From the NCBI RefSeq assembly GCF_000993825.1, contig NZ_CP011114.1, positions 5,084,001-5,148,000 of the forward strand: a stretch of 64,000 bases of DNA, given 5' to 3'. Shown here in pieces: positions 34,217 through 43,096 of the stretch. The stretch comes from Paenibacillus durus ATCC 35681 (GTDB taxonomy: Bacteria > Bacillota > Bacilli > Paenibacillales > Paenibacillaceae). The translations under genes were made by a program, and so were the position numbers. The notes below the pieces were generated by a model. That model saw only the letters and a list, made by a program, of their open reading frames with translations. It made no database searches and was not told the DNA's origin. The number at the start of each line of letters is the position of its first letter. Position 1 is the stretch's first letter.

Positions 34217-35131
34217 ATGGAGGATATTGCGGAATCAGTGGGTAACGAAATCAAGGAAGGCGTGCGGACTTATTTCACTTTGCCCCACTTGTACGAGCAG
34301 GCAGCCGCCTGTATAGATGAGAAGCTGAGAGGGAATCTGCCGTTCGCTAATCTTACGGCGCTTCATTACAGGGCTTTCGGAGGAACGGGTTGTTCCATTT
34401 TTCGGGCTGCCGGAGCGGTTGAGCTCATGATTCTAAGCGCGGATATTATCGATGACCTTCAGGATAAGGACAACAGCTTGACGGCATGGAGCCGGATGAG
34501 CCCCGAAATTGCGCTTAACATTGCCTTTGGGCTGACGTTCATTTCCGGGCAGATGCTGCTTACCTGCGAATTCCCCTTGGAACGGATTCATGGGGCTGTA
34601 CAATTTATGAACACCCAGATCCTTGCAGCCATTAACGGGCAGACGGCGGATCTGCTGAACGATATCGCGAGCGAGGAGGATTATCTCCGTATGATCAAGC
34701 AAAAGTCGGCTGCATTCGTGGTCGCCGCCTGCATGATCGGCACGTTCCTGGCTACCGGCGAGTGGAACAGTCAAGTAAGAGATTATGCCGAGGAACTCGG
34801 CATCGCCGATCAGATCAAGAACGACATCCGCGATCTGCTGGATTGGGAAAGGGGTGATTTCAAGAATCGAAAGAAAACGCTGTCCACGCTGTATCTGCTT
34901 CAGTTTATCGCTGAGGAAGATCAATGGATCGCCGATTACTTTGAAGGACGCCTCCGGATGGAGGAGATCAGCCACCGCAGGGAGGAATTCGAGCGGGCCG
35001 TCGAACGGACGGGAACCTTTCTTTATACCTCCGTACGGATGAGAATGCATTGCTATAATTATTTGCAGATCGTAGACAAGCTGGATATCGACGCTCACTG
35101 GAAGAACCGTATTACCGCCTTGGCCGAATAG
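34217..35131 (+). CDS. ComQ-like class 1 isoprenyl transferase
   Basis: This 304-residue all-helical prenyl synthase-like protein has a first aspartate-rich motif IIDDLQDKD and a degenerate second one QIKNDIRDLLD, as in ComQ, which prenylates the Trp of the ComX pheromone. The chosen ATG at 34217 is close behind GGGGGAT; a TTG at 34184 would add 11 residues. A ComX-like gene starts 35 bases after its stop. No comP or comA gene follows. The family resemblance is clear; the substrate is inferred from the neighbour. Confidence 0.82.
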   Translation: MEDIAESVGNEIKEGVRTYFTLPHLYEQAAACIDEKLRGNLPFANLTALHYRAFGGTGCSIFRAAGAVELMILSADIIDDLQDKDNSLTAWSRMSPEIALNIAFGLTFISGQMLLTCEFPLERIHGAVQFMNTQILAAINGQTADLLNDIASEEDYLRMIKQKSAAFVVAACMIGTFLATGEWNSQVRDYAEELGIADQIKNDIRDLLDWERGDFKNRKKTLSTLYLLQFIAEEDQWIADYFEGRLRMEEISHRREEFERAVERTGTFLYTSVRMRMHCYNYLQIVDKLDIDAHWKNRITALAE

Positions 35132-35165
35132 ACCTTGGTACAATAATCGATTGGGGGAATCGTCC

Positions 35166-35363
35166 ATGTTAAAGGAAATCATTCAAAGCTTGATGAAAGA
35201 TCCCGCAGCAGCCCATCGTTTAAAGAACGGCCAGTATGAACTTGTTGGAATCAGCGAAGTTGAGCGAAGAGCGCTGCTGGAAGCGCTGGAGGACAAAAAC
35301 CGGGTTGGCAAAGCCGGGGAGCTGGGAGCCTGGGACACCGTCAAAGCGGCAGCAGCACTATAG
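35166..35363 (+). CDS. ComX-like prenylated pheromone precursor
   Basis: This 65-residue precursor has the ComX layout: IIQSLMKDPAAAHRLKNG then ELVG and VERRALLEALE (compare LINYFLNYPEALKKLKN, LIGF and TETIIKAYN in B. subtilis ComX). The C-terminus holds one Trp in GELGAWDTVKAAAAL, the expected prenylation site, though it is ten residues from the end, further than usual. ATG at 35166 follows GGGGGAA. It lies directly after the ComQ-like gene and ends before a terminator. Confidence 0.78.
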   Translation: MLKEIIQSLMKDPAAAHRLKNGQYELVGISEVERRALLEALEDKNRVGKAGELGAWDTVKAAAAL

Positions 35364-35376
35364 CCTAGAGATGATA

Positions 35377-35414
35377 AAACAGCCTTAATCTGAATCAACG
35401 GATTAAGGCTGTTT
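35377..35414. terminator. Terminator after comX, overlapping the hydrolase 3' end
   Basis: AAACAGCCTTAATC (35377-35390) pairs perfectly with GATTAAGGCTGTTT (35401-35414). The stop codon of the minus-strand hydrolase (35395-35397) is in the loop, so one hairpin serves both convergent genes and includes the last hydrolase codons. Confidence 0.75.
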
Positions 35415-37683
35415 GCATAGGGAAAGGATGCGCCCCGCCGGAATAAAAGCCGATATCGTCAAGCATGACAGCGTCTCCATCGCCGAGAAGATAGAAGGTA
35501 ATTTGAGCTGCATGCGCCGGATCGAAGGCAGGATTCCGCTTATGGAACAGATCAAATGAAAGCTCGTAGGTCTGAAAGACCGCCTCGGTAGGTTCGCCGT
35601 ACTTGCCGCCGCTGATGCGCTGCTCCAGCCAGGGTATCCTGGCGAATTGAATCTGCGGCAGCGGCAGGGGCGTCATGACCGCTGGCAGCGGTAGACGCGC
35701 CTTGGCGCCGAAGCGATCGGCCAGCTCAACCTCTATTTGTGGCGGCAGGCCGGAGACTGAACCAAGGTTGGCCATGGAGAAGGACAGGCCATCCGCTCCG
35801 TAGAGCGCGGCATCGGCAGCCGGTCCGGTCCCCAGCGCAATGTTGTAGAATGCTTTCCCTGCTTCGCCAGGTCTTCGTTCCAGCAAGGCTCCGTATGTCC
35901 CCTTGCCTCCTCCCTCCCGGTCTTTGGCCATTTCCTCGGTCCAGCTTACTCCTGAAGCTGTAATTATACCGCCGGCTTCTGGCGTCTCCTTGTTCCGATC
36001 CTCTTCGTAGCCCGCTATGATCCTGAATCCACCGTCCATATAGCGGTTGAAATAAGCCGTCGAAGCGGGCAGCCACGGCAGGCCGCTCCGGTAATCCCGG
36101 AACAGGCCGGTATACTCGCGGCTGCCATGCAGCGCCTGCTCCAGAAAGGCCGAAATGTATACTTTGGCGATTAGCCGCTGCTCCTCATCTTTCATAATAT
36201 TGCTGCGGTTTAGGAATAGCCCGGCAGGAGGCGCAAGATCGAGCAGGCCCCAGTCGCTATTGAACTGGCTGTGGTTCGCATTGCCGATATACAGCGAGGT
36301 CTTGAAGGCATCGGTGTAAGCAGAATAATATGAGCGAATATACTGCCGGTCTCCGTAGAAATCATGCACATCGCCGTCCCGCGCGCCCTGAAGGGCCATA
36401 TAGCTTATATCATGAAGCTGGGCCAGCCCTCCGTCGACCGCCTCGTCGGTGGGAGCCATCGCGGCCACTGCGGAAATATGGAAGCGGCTGGCAGGCTTAA
36501 GCACGGGATCGTCCTTGAACCAGCGCTGCGCGTCCGCCGCCATGGCGGCCGCCTGCCCGCCTCGGCTGTGCCCGATCAGAGCTGTTTTTGCCAAATCTAT
36601 TTTGCCGTAAAAAGGATTATCCGGCGCTTCCGAAAAGGAGGCAAGCTGCTCCAAATGCTTCAGAATGATCCAGGCGCGCAGCTTGTAGTCGCCCTCCGGA
36701 ATGCCCGACCAGGCCGAATAATTCAGGAAGTTCTCATCCAGGGAGATGGCGATGAACCCGCGGCTCGCAAGCAGTTCGCCGAGATAGGCGTAGCCTCCGT
36801 CCGAGAAATCCTCCATCATATGATTGCCGTGCACAATAAGCACAAGCGGAAAAGAGCCGTCTCCCTCCGGCATCCACACCCGCCCGTTCAGGGGCAGTGA
36901 TTCCGGATCGAAGTCCCAGAACAGCGTTCGGAGCGAGGACCACTTCTTCATGTAGGATGAAGCGTTCACGGAAGAGGAGCGGACAGCCGCCCCGCTCCCG
37001 TATTCGGCCCGGCGCCGGTCGCCGCCGCTGCCATAGGTGAAGTTCCGGTAGGCATGACCGCCCGGCATCCCTGGATTGGGCGCGGCCAGAGAGCTGGCGG
37101 CAGCGGCGCCATTTGCCAGGTCGGCATCCGCCGCCATGTCAGGAGCGCCGCCTTGTTGAAGCTTCAATTCGCCTATCGGAAGGGATAGCAGCGCCGCCAT
37201 GAGCAGCAGTCCCGGGAGAATTTTGCCTATCCGCAGGAGTCCGATGGCGATGCCTGTAATGGCTCCGAGCGCGGCGGCTGCTGCGGCGACGGCGGCGGAA
37301 GCATCGGCGGTAAGATCGGCACTATACAGAATGATCATGACAAGTCCGGCGCTGCCGAGCAGACATCCCGTGAACAGCCGTGGAAGACGCAAGGATGCCA
37401 GTGCGAGCAGCACGGCTGCCAGATGGCCCGCCGCAGCCACCATGGCTGTCGCAACTCCTGCGGCCAGCATCAGATCCGCCGGCCTTCCGAGGCCGGTGGG
37501 AATCCCCAGCATGAGGGTTGAACAAGCCGCGAAGCTTACTAACCACGGCCCGGCAATCCCCCAGCGCCATATATGGGTATCATAGCGGTAGGTTTCGCTG
37601 ATTCGTTTGATCACAATTTCCGCAATGCGCCTGTACCGCCCGGGCCCTTCTGGTGCGGGCGGCAGCCCCAGTTCCAGGTCCAT
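35395..37683 (-). CDS. Membrane-anchored alpha/beta hydrolase
   Basis: This 762-residue protein starts at ATG 37683, seven bases after GGAGG; a frame open further upstream is not supported. The first 200 residues have five to six hydrophobic helices. A Pro/Ala/Gly-rich spacer follows, then a hydrolase domain with the oxyanion motif VHGNHMMEDF and the nucleophile elbow GHSRGG. The C-terminal 200 residues look like an additional beta-rich domain. It resembles PET-hydrolase/acetylxylan-esterase-type folds in its elbow, but the substrate is unknown. The nucleophile domain is probably outside the cell. Confidence 0.8.
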   Translation of the reverse strand: MDLELGLPPAPEGPGRYRRIAEIVIKRISETYRYDTHIWRWGIAGPWLVSFAACSTLMLGIPTGLGRPADLMLAAGVATAMVAAAGHLAAVLLALASLRLPRLFTGCLLGSAGLVMIILYSADLTADASAAVAAAAAALGAITGIAIGLLRIGKILPGLLLMAALLSLPIGELKLQQGGAPDMAADADLANGAAAASSLAAPNPGMPGGHAYRNFTYGSGGDRRRAEYGSGAAVRSSSVNASSYMKKWSSLRTLFWDFDPESLPLNGRVWMPEGDGSFPLVLIVHGNHMMEDFSDGGYAYLGELLASRGFIAISLDENFLNYSAWSGIPEGDYKLRAWIILKHLEQLASFSEAPDNPFYGKIDLAKTALIGHSRGGQAAAMAADAQRWFKDDPVLKPASRFHISAVAAMAPTDEAVDGGLAQLHDISYMALQGARDGDVHDFYGDRQYIRSYYSAYTDAFKTSLYIGNANHSQFNSDWGLLDLAPPAGLFLNRSNIMKDEEQRLIAKVYISAFLEQALHGSREYTGLFRDYRSGLPWLPASTAYFNRYMDGGFRIIAGYEEDRNKETPEAGGIITASGVSWTEEMAKDREGGGKGTYGALLERRPGEAGKAFYNIALGTGPAADAALYGADGLSFSMANLGSVSGLPPQIEVELADRFGAKARLPLPAVMTPLPLPQIQFARIPWLEQRISGGKYGEPTEAVFQTYELSFDLFHKRNPAFDPAHAAQITFYLLGDGDAVMLDDIGFYSGGAHPFPMQTALIR

Positions 37684-37908
37684 TCTTAATCCTCCGGCTT
37701 CGCTGCTAAGCGGATTCCTCAGCAAGATGTAGCAATAATAGTCTTTTGCCGCATGTCTGACAAGTGGTACTTGCAGGAGTACAGCCAGGACGGCTTTCCT
37801 TAAAGAGGTTGCAAATCTATCGTGAAAGAGCTGCAAATCTATCGCATCCGCGTTATTAAGAATTCCGGTTGTTGGGTAATTCCTTGTTTTCCGCTTGAAA
37901 ATAAATGA

Positions 37909-37965
37909 TTGACAAGAGTGGGGGAGCCTATTATTATAAATTTCATAACCTACTAATCTGGTAGG
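37909..37965 (+). promoter_or_regulatory. sbp promoter with an inverted repeat at the start site
   Basis: TTGACA (37909-37914), 17 bases and TATTAT (37932-37937) form a strong promoter. CCTAC (37949-37953) and GTAGG (37961-37965) flank TAATCTG at the expected transcription start. The position and sequence suggest an operator for a cysteine-responsive Rrf2-type repressor (CymR), by analogy only. About 140 further leader bases precede the gene; no S-box features were seen. Confidence 0.6.
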
Positions 37966-38108
37966 AATAATAAAAATTTTTCTTACCGTACAGACGGCGA
38001 AACCCAGGTCATGGAACGCATCGGCCGCTTTGCCGGTATGCGTGCAGGCGGGTTCCACTGTCTGTTTTTGCAAAAAAACAAGGAATATCAAATGGGGGAG
38101 AGATTAAA

Positions 38109-39221
38109 ATGAAAAACAGGTTGAAAAAGGGACTGTTGACGGGATTTGCGCTGCTGCTGACGGCGGGCCTTACGGCTTGCGGAAATAACAGCGGCGCGGA
38201 GAGCGGATCTTCTGCCTCGCCGGAGTCTACGGCTGCAGGCAGCGCAGCGCCATCGGCAGCATCGTCGCCAGCACAATCGAAGGAGCCGGTAGAACTGCTG
38301 AACGTCTCCTATGATCCTACGCGTGAATTGTATGAGAACTATAATAAGGCCTTCTCTGCATATTGGGAGAAAGAAACCGGACAGAAAGTGACAATTAAAC
38401 AGTCGCATGGCGGTTCCGGCAAACAAAGCCGCGCCGTGCTTGACGGTCTGGAAGCGGATGTTGTGACGCTGGCGCTTGGCTACGACATCGACGCTTTGCA
38501 AAAGGCTGGCCTGATTAATGAAGGCTGGCAGAGCAAATATGAACATAACAGCTCCCCTTACACCTCGACCATCGTGTTCCTGGTACGCAAGGGTAATCCG
38601 AAAGGCATCAAGGATTGGCCGGATCTGCTGAAGGACGGCGTAGAGGTGATCACTCCGAATCCGAAGACATCGGGCGGCGCCCGCTGGAATTATCTGGCGG
38701 CTTGGGGTTATGCGCTGGATCATAACAATAATGACGAGGCCAAGGCGCAGGAATTCCTCAAGAATCTGTTTACGCATGTGCCTGTGCTGGATACCGGGGC
38801 ACGCGGCGCGACTACAACCTTTGTGGAACGCGGAATCGGCGATGTGCTGCTTGCTTGGGAGAACGAGGCTTATCTGTCCGTGAATGAGCTGGGAAAAGAT
38901 AAATTCGATATTGTGTATCCTTCGGAGAGCATTCTGGCTGAGCCTCCAGTGGCTGTTGTCGATAAAGTGGTCGATAAGAAGGGAACCCGCGAGGTTGCGG
39001 ATGCTTACCTGAAATATCTGTACAGCGAAGAAGGTCAAAAGATCGCTGCGGAGAACTACTACCGTCCGACGCTGGACAGCGTTAAGGAAGAGTACAAGTC
39101 CAAATTCCCGGATATCAAGCTCTTTACGCTCGCTGATAAATTTGGAACGTGGCAAGAGACGCAGGAGAAGCATTTTAACGACGGCGGTGTCTTTGACCAG
39201 ATCTATGTGCCTGGCAAATAA
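38109..39221 (+). CDS. sbp: Sulfate-binding lipoprotein
   Basis: This 370-residue solute-binding protein has a lipoprotein signal peptide ([20 protein letters not shown]) and a Ser/Ala-rich linker. The sulfate-binding family hallmarks are [24 protein letters not shown] and ALGYDIDAL. It delivers sulfate (or thiosulfate) to the CysT/CysW permease. It is first in the operon, with a likely cysteine-responsive promoter. Confidence 0.93.
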   Translation: MKNRLKKGLLTGFALLLTAGLTACGNNSGAESGSSASPESTAAGSAAPSAASSPAQSKEPVELLNVSYDPTRELYENYNKAFSAYWEKETGQKVTIKQSHGGSGKQSRAVLDGLEADVVTLALGYDIDALQKAGLINEGWQSKYEHNSSPYTSTIVFLVRKGNPKGIKDWPDLLKDGVEVITPNPKTSGGARWNYLAAWGYALDHNNNDEAKAQEFLKNLFTHVPVLDTGARGATTTFVERGIGDVLLAWENEAYLSVNELGKDKFDIVYPSESILAEPPVAVVDKVVDKKGTREVADAYLKYLYSEEGQKIAAENYYRPTLDSVKEEYKSKFPDIKLFTLADKFGTWQETQEKHFNDGGVFDQIYVPGK

Positions 39222-39303
39222 GGAAATCTTGGGACAGAAACGGGAAATATGGCGGTGCTGATCGGCCGAACGGAGCCGAAGGCGGAGAAAGGATGAGCAA
39301 TCG

Positions 39304-40140
39304 ATGAATGTCACTGCTAAGGCGACGCGGCGGGGAGTGTTACCGGGATTCGGTCTGACCATGGGGTACAGCATTTTATATTTGAGTCTTGTGGTGCTTA
39401 TTCCATTGGCTGCGCTGCTGTTCAATTCAACGGGGCTGACCTTTGCGAAGTTCTGGTCGGTGGCTACGGACCCTCGGGTCCTGGCCTCTTACCGGGTCAG
39501 TCTGACCACGTCGGCGGCGGCCGCATTGGTGGACGGTCTGCTGGGACTGCTGCTGGCATGGGTGCTGGTGCGCTACCGGTTCCCGGGAAAAAGAATCTTC
39601 GACGCCCTGATCGATCTGCCGTTCGCGCTGCCGACGGCGGTGGCGGGCGTGTCGCTGACGGCGCTGTATTCCGGCAATGGTTGGATCGGCTCGCTGCTTG
39701 AGCCGCTCGGCCTCAAAGTGGCGTTTACGCCGCTTGGTATTACCTTGGCGCTGATGTTCATCGGTATTCCTTTTGTCGTGCGCACCGTTCAGCCGGTGCT
39801 GGAGGATTTGGAGCGGGATACAGAGGAAGCGGCGGCCACGCTGGGGGCCGGACGCTGGCGCATCTTCCGCAAGGTGCTGCTGCCGGAACTGATTCCGCCC
39901 CTGATCACCGGCTTTGCCCTGGCCTTTGCCCGGGGAATCGGCGAATACGGCTCGGTTGTGTTCATCTCAGGCAACATGCCCATGCGGACAGAGATCGCTC
40001 CGCTCCTCATCATGTCCAAGCTGGAGCAGTACGATTACGCCGGAGCAACGGCAGTGGCGCTGCTGCTTCTCCTTATTTCCTTCCTGATGCTTCTTGTGAT
40101 CAATATGCTTCAGCGATGGACCCGCAAGGCATCACGCTAA
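39304..40140 (+). CDS. cysT: Sulfate ABC transporter permease CysT
   Basis: This 278-residue permease has about six transmembrane helices and the EAA loop [21 protein letters not shown], with downstream [14 protein letters not shown] typical of CysT. It forms a heterodimer with CysW. It lies 82 bases after sbp. Confidence 0.93.
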   Translation: MNVTAKATRRGVLPGFGLTMGYSILYLSLVVLIPLAALLFNSTGLTFAKFWSVATDPRVLASYRVSLTTSAAAALVDGLLGLLLAWVLVRYRFPGKRIFDALIDLPFALPTAVAGVSLTALYSGNGWIGSLLEPLGLKVAFTPLGITLALMFIGIPFVVRTVQPVLEDLERDTEEAAATLGAGRWRIFRKVLLPELIPPLITGFALAFARGIGEYGSVVFISGNMPMRTEIAPLLIMSKLEQYDYAGATAVALLLLLISFLMLLVINMLQRWTRKASR

Positions 40141-40174
40141 GGCCCCCACACTGAAATTATAAGGAGGAATAAGG

Positions 40175-41038
40175 ATGGCTGGAACTGTCCCGCTTCGCGC
40201 GAGACGGCCGCAGGCGGCCGTACCCGCAGCGGCTGTGAACGAATCGTCAGCGGTCAAATGGCTGCTTATCGGAGCTGCCGGGCTGGTGCTGCTGTGGCTG
40301 ATTGTGCTCCCACTGAGCATTGTGCTGACCGAGGCGCTTAAGCAGGGCTGGAATGTATACTTGGCCGCGCTGAAAGATCCCGACGCCGCTTCCGCCCTGC
40401 GGATGACTCTTTTTGTGGCGGGCATTAGCGTGCCGCTGAATACGGTATTCGGCGTAGCGGCCGCCTGGGCCATAGCGAAGTTCAAATTTCGCGGCAAGGG
40501 AATGCTTATTACGCTTATTGATCTTCCCTTTGCCGTCTCGCCGGTTATCGGCGGTCTCGTGTATGTCCTGGTCTTCGGTGCACATGGCTGGTTCGGCCCG
40601 TGGCTTGGCGCGCATGATATCAAAATCGTGTTCGCCGTTCCGGGCATCGTGCTCGCCACGATGTTCGTAACGTTTCCGTTTGTAGCCCGCGAATTGATCC
40701 CGCTGATGGAAGACCAGGGAACGCAGGAGGAGGAAGCGGCGCTTACGCTGGGCGCAAAGGGCTGGCAGATCTTTTTCCGCGTAACGCTTCCCAATATTAA
40801 ATGGGGCCTGCTGTACGGCATTATTCTGTGCAACGCGCGGGCGATGGGCGAATTCGGCGCAGTTTCGGTTGTCTCCGGCCACATTCGGGGGGAGACCAAT
40901 ACGCTCCCGCTGCATGTGGAGATTCTCTACAACGAGTATCAGTTCTCGGCTTCCTTCGCGGTTGCTTCCCTGCTTCTGCTGCTGGCGCTCGTGACCATGC
41001 TGGTCAAAAGTTGGCTGCAACGTAAAAGTAGTCATTGA
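40175..41038 (+). CDS. cysW: Sulfate ABC transporter permease CysW
   Basis: This 287-residue permease has a proline/arginine-rich N-terminus, six transmembrane helices, the EAA loop [15 protein letters not shown] and the family stretch [19 protein letters not shown]. It lies 34 bases after cysT. The usual cysA ATPase gene is missing; the next gene is yezD-like. Confidence 0.93.
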   Translation: MAGTVPLRARRPQAAVPAAAVNESSAVKWLLIGAAGLVLLWLIVLPLSIVLTEALKQGWNVYLAALKDPDAASALRMTLFVAGISVPLNTVFGVAAAWAIAKFKFRGKGMLITLIDLPFAVSPVIGGLVYVLVFGAHGWFGPWLGAHDIKIVFAVPGIVLATMFVTFPFVARELIPLMEDQGTQEEEAALTLGAKGWQIFFRVTLPNIKWGLLYGIILCNARAMGEFGAVSVVSGHIRGETNTLPLHVEILYNEYQFSASFAVASLLLLLALVTMLVKSWLQRKSSH

Positions 41039-41143
41039 CAGAAGATGGGCATCATGCTAACTTAAACCATAGTATACAGGTTGGAAATGACGGTATTTGG
41101 TGGGGCGGTTAACCCGCTGCGGAATGAGAAGGAGGCTAGTGAA

Positions 41144-41353
41144 TTGGCTAAACCGCTGAAAGTGGATGAAATTTGGCTGGAGAGGATTGCGGGACTTCTG
41201 GACAGTATGGAATTCGGTTCATTGCATATCGTGGTGCATGAAGGCCAGATCGTGCAGATGGAGCGGACGGAACGCAAGCGGTTCGAGAACGCCACACGGC
41301 ACAGCGGAGAAGCCGTAAGCCGGCGTTCCGATACTCGTGCTGCGGGACGGTGA
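41144..41353 (+). CDS. yezD: YezD-family small protein
   Basis: This 69-residue protein of the DUF2292/YezD family contains LDSMEFGSLHIVVHEGQIVQMERTERKRF. The TTG start at 41144 fits the GGAGG eight bases ahead; the upstream frame lacks a ribosome binding site. YezD genes commonly sit with sulfur-assimilation genes under cysteine control, which agrees with this place after cysW. The function is unknown. Confidence 0.82.
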   Translation: MAKPLKVDEIWLERIAGLLDSMEFGSLHIVVHEGQIVQMERTERKRFENATRHSGEAVSRRSDTRAAGR

Positions 41354-41412
41354 TAACCCGCAAGCAATAACTAAGAATCGGATATGGAATCATTTATTAA
41401 TTTATGGATCAG

Positions 41413-41460
41413 CAGACAGCGGCCCACTCCCGGGATAACCCGGAGGCGGGCCGCTGTCTG
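41413..41460. terminator. Hairpin between the sulfate operon and the convergent membrane gene
   Basis: CAGACAGCGGCCC (41413-41425) pairs perfectly with 41448-41460, with an inner CCGGG/CCCGG stem. T-runs are short, so termination efficiency is uncertain. Confidence 0.6.
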
Positions 41461-41481
41461 TGTTTCCCAGGTTCTTGCGGC

Positions 41482-41802
41482 TTAGTAGCGGGGTGTCCGC
41501 CGTGCGGACGAAATCCCCTCAATCAGCAGAACGATGGCGGTTATGGCATGCATGATCCAGCCTACGATTGGTATGATGGCGATAATGGAAGTAACGACTC
41601 CGATGATGTTGCCGGTGACGGGCCCCCGCTCATTGTACAGTACGGCAATAGCGACGGCATGCAGCAGAAAAGCGACCCCCAGCGGCAGCCAAGCGTTGGC
41701 CACCACGAATGCGCCGCCGATGAACGGAAGCGCCAGAAAAGCCTCGTAAGCAAAAGTGCCCCATTTAAACAGTTTTCCCCAAGGAGACATCTCCTTCACC
41801 AA
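41482..41802 (-). CDS. Small membrane protein of unknown function
   Basis: This 106-residue protein has three hydrophobic segments (AFLALPFIGGAFVVANAWL, VAFLLHAVAIAVLY, IIGVVTSIIAIIPIVGWIMHA). It has a charged N-terminus and a basic C-terminal tail. It is not recognised; it looks like conserved four-helix envelope proteins common in this group. It is monocistronic and convergent with the sulfate operon. Confidence 0.65.
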   Translation of the reverse strand: MVKEMSPWGKLFKWGTFAYEAFLALPFIGGAFVVANAWLPLGVAFLLHAVAIAVLYNERGPVTGNIIGVVTSIIAIIPIVGWIMHAITAIVLLIEGISSARRTPRY

Positions 41803-41944
41803 CCTTTCCTTATATTACTATTCCATAGAACGTGCGGTGATACAAGGTATGCCGCCCATTACGTTCCTCTGATCATTTTTCAACCGCTTTGCGGATTGGG
41901 TAATATTCGTTGTGGCTCATTTACGATTGCAGGAGGAACGTTTT

Positions 41945-42336
41945 ATGGATTATGCTTCATTACGATCAAGCGGGTCACCGGTTTCATCGGCTTATGGATT
42001 ATGACGCGGCTGCTCGGGAAAAAGGAGATTTCCCAGCAGTAAACACAGCACGCCAAACGGATGCGCGCGCCGCTCGAAGGCTCAACCTCCATCCTGATCC
42101 GCAACGGCAAAATTGATATGCAGGAAATGAGGCGAAACCGCCTCGGCTTTGGGCAACTGCGGATGCTGCTGCGCCAGAAGGATGTTTTTTCGATGGGGGA
42201 AGTGGCGTATGCTATATTTGAGAACAACGGGTCGCTCAGCGTTATGAAGAATCCGGAGTATGAGGAAGGGGATATTCTGAAGGACAATCTGAAGAAGATC
42301 GGCGAGGACAAGGGCTTCTTTGTCATGGAGGGCTAG
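41945..42336 (+). pseudogene. Decayed DUF421 (YetF-family) membrane protein gene
   Basis: A good ribosome binding site (GGAGGAA) and ATG at 41945 begin MDYAS, then the frame shifts. The second frame encodes KRVTGFIGLWIMTRLLGKK and EISQQ, and stops at 42040. The DUF421 C-terminal domain resumes in another stretch (APLEGSTSILIRNGKID, EMRRNRLGFGQLRMLLRQ, DVFSMGEVAYAIFENNGSLS) to 42336. Roughly the second and third transmembrane helices are missing. This is a frameshifted, internally deleted remnant. Confidence 0.8.
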
Positions 42337-42427
42337 CTAGGCCTGAGTGTTGGGGAGAATTATGAGGCAGGGGCTCGCAGGGAATATGGAACAAAGAAAA
42401 TGACGGCAGAAAGCGAGGAACAAGGAT

Positions 42428-43060
42428 ATGAAAACAGTGCTGTTCGGCACATCGGGAACGCTAGGGCGCGCAATTTTGGAGGAAGCCCTGAAGCGGGGGC
42501 ATGAAGTGACGGCCCCGCTTCAGAAGCCGGAGGCAATAGAGATTCAGCATGGAGGTCTGCTTACACTGCCCATCGACCTGCTAAGACCGGAAGAGGTGGC
42601 CCAGGCGGCCAAAGGCCACGAGGCTGTGATCAGCGCTTACGAGCCTGGGTTCGGCGCGGAGGGCGAACTGCTTGAAGTCGCCCGTTCACTCGTGGAAGGG
42701 CTGAAGACAGCCGGGGTGAACCGGCTGATTGTAGTCGGCGGAGCGGGAAGCCTGAAGACGGATTCGGGCGACCGGCTGATGGACACGCCGGAGTTCCCGG
42801 AAGAGGTAAAGCCGCTTGCGGCGGCTCATGCCGACGCCTATGAAATCTATGTCCACTCCGGCCTGGACTATACATATGCCAGTCCTGCCGCGATTATCTC
42901 GCCGGGGCGGCGTACGGGACAGTTCCGCATCGGATTGGACCGGCTCGTTGTAGACGAGAATGGAAGAAGCGAGATCAGCGTGGAGGATTACGCTGCGGCG
43001 GTGATCGACGAACTGGAGGAAGGCCATTTCATCAAGGCGCGGTTCACGGTGGGATATTGA
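42428..43060 (+). CDS. NAD(P)-binding Rossmann oxidoreductase (NmrA/YwnB-like)
   Basis: This 210-residue atypical short-chain dehydrogenase has the nucleotide motif GTSGTLGRAILEEALKRGHEV and the later NRLIVVGGAGSL strand typical of NAD(P)H-binding YwnB-like proteins. It lacks the YxxxK active site. It may be a redox sensor or reductase. It lies 36 bases ahead of the nnr gene. Confidence 0.82.
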   Translation: MKTVLFGTSGTLGRAILEEALKRGHEVTAPLQKPEAIEIQHGGLLTLPIDLLRPEEVAQAAKGHEAVISAYEPGFGAEGELLEVARSLVEGLKTAGVNRLIVVGGAGSLKTDSGDRLMDTPEFPEEVKPLAAAHADAYEIYVHSGLDYTYASPAAIISPGRRTGQFRIGLDRLVVDENGRSEISVEDYAAAVIDELEEGHFIKARFTVGY

Positions 43061-43096
43061 TGCGGCCCAGGAAATAAAGAAAGGGGATAGCAAGGG

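Noticed and set aside
37684..38091. 136-residue N-terminal extension of the membrane hydrolase
   Set aside because: It would cross the sbp promoter, while GGAGG with good spacing marks the start at 37683.
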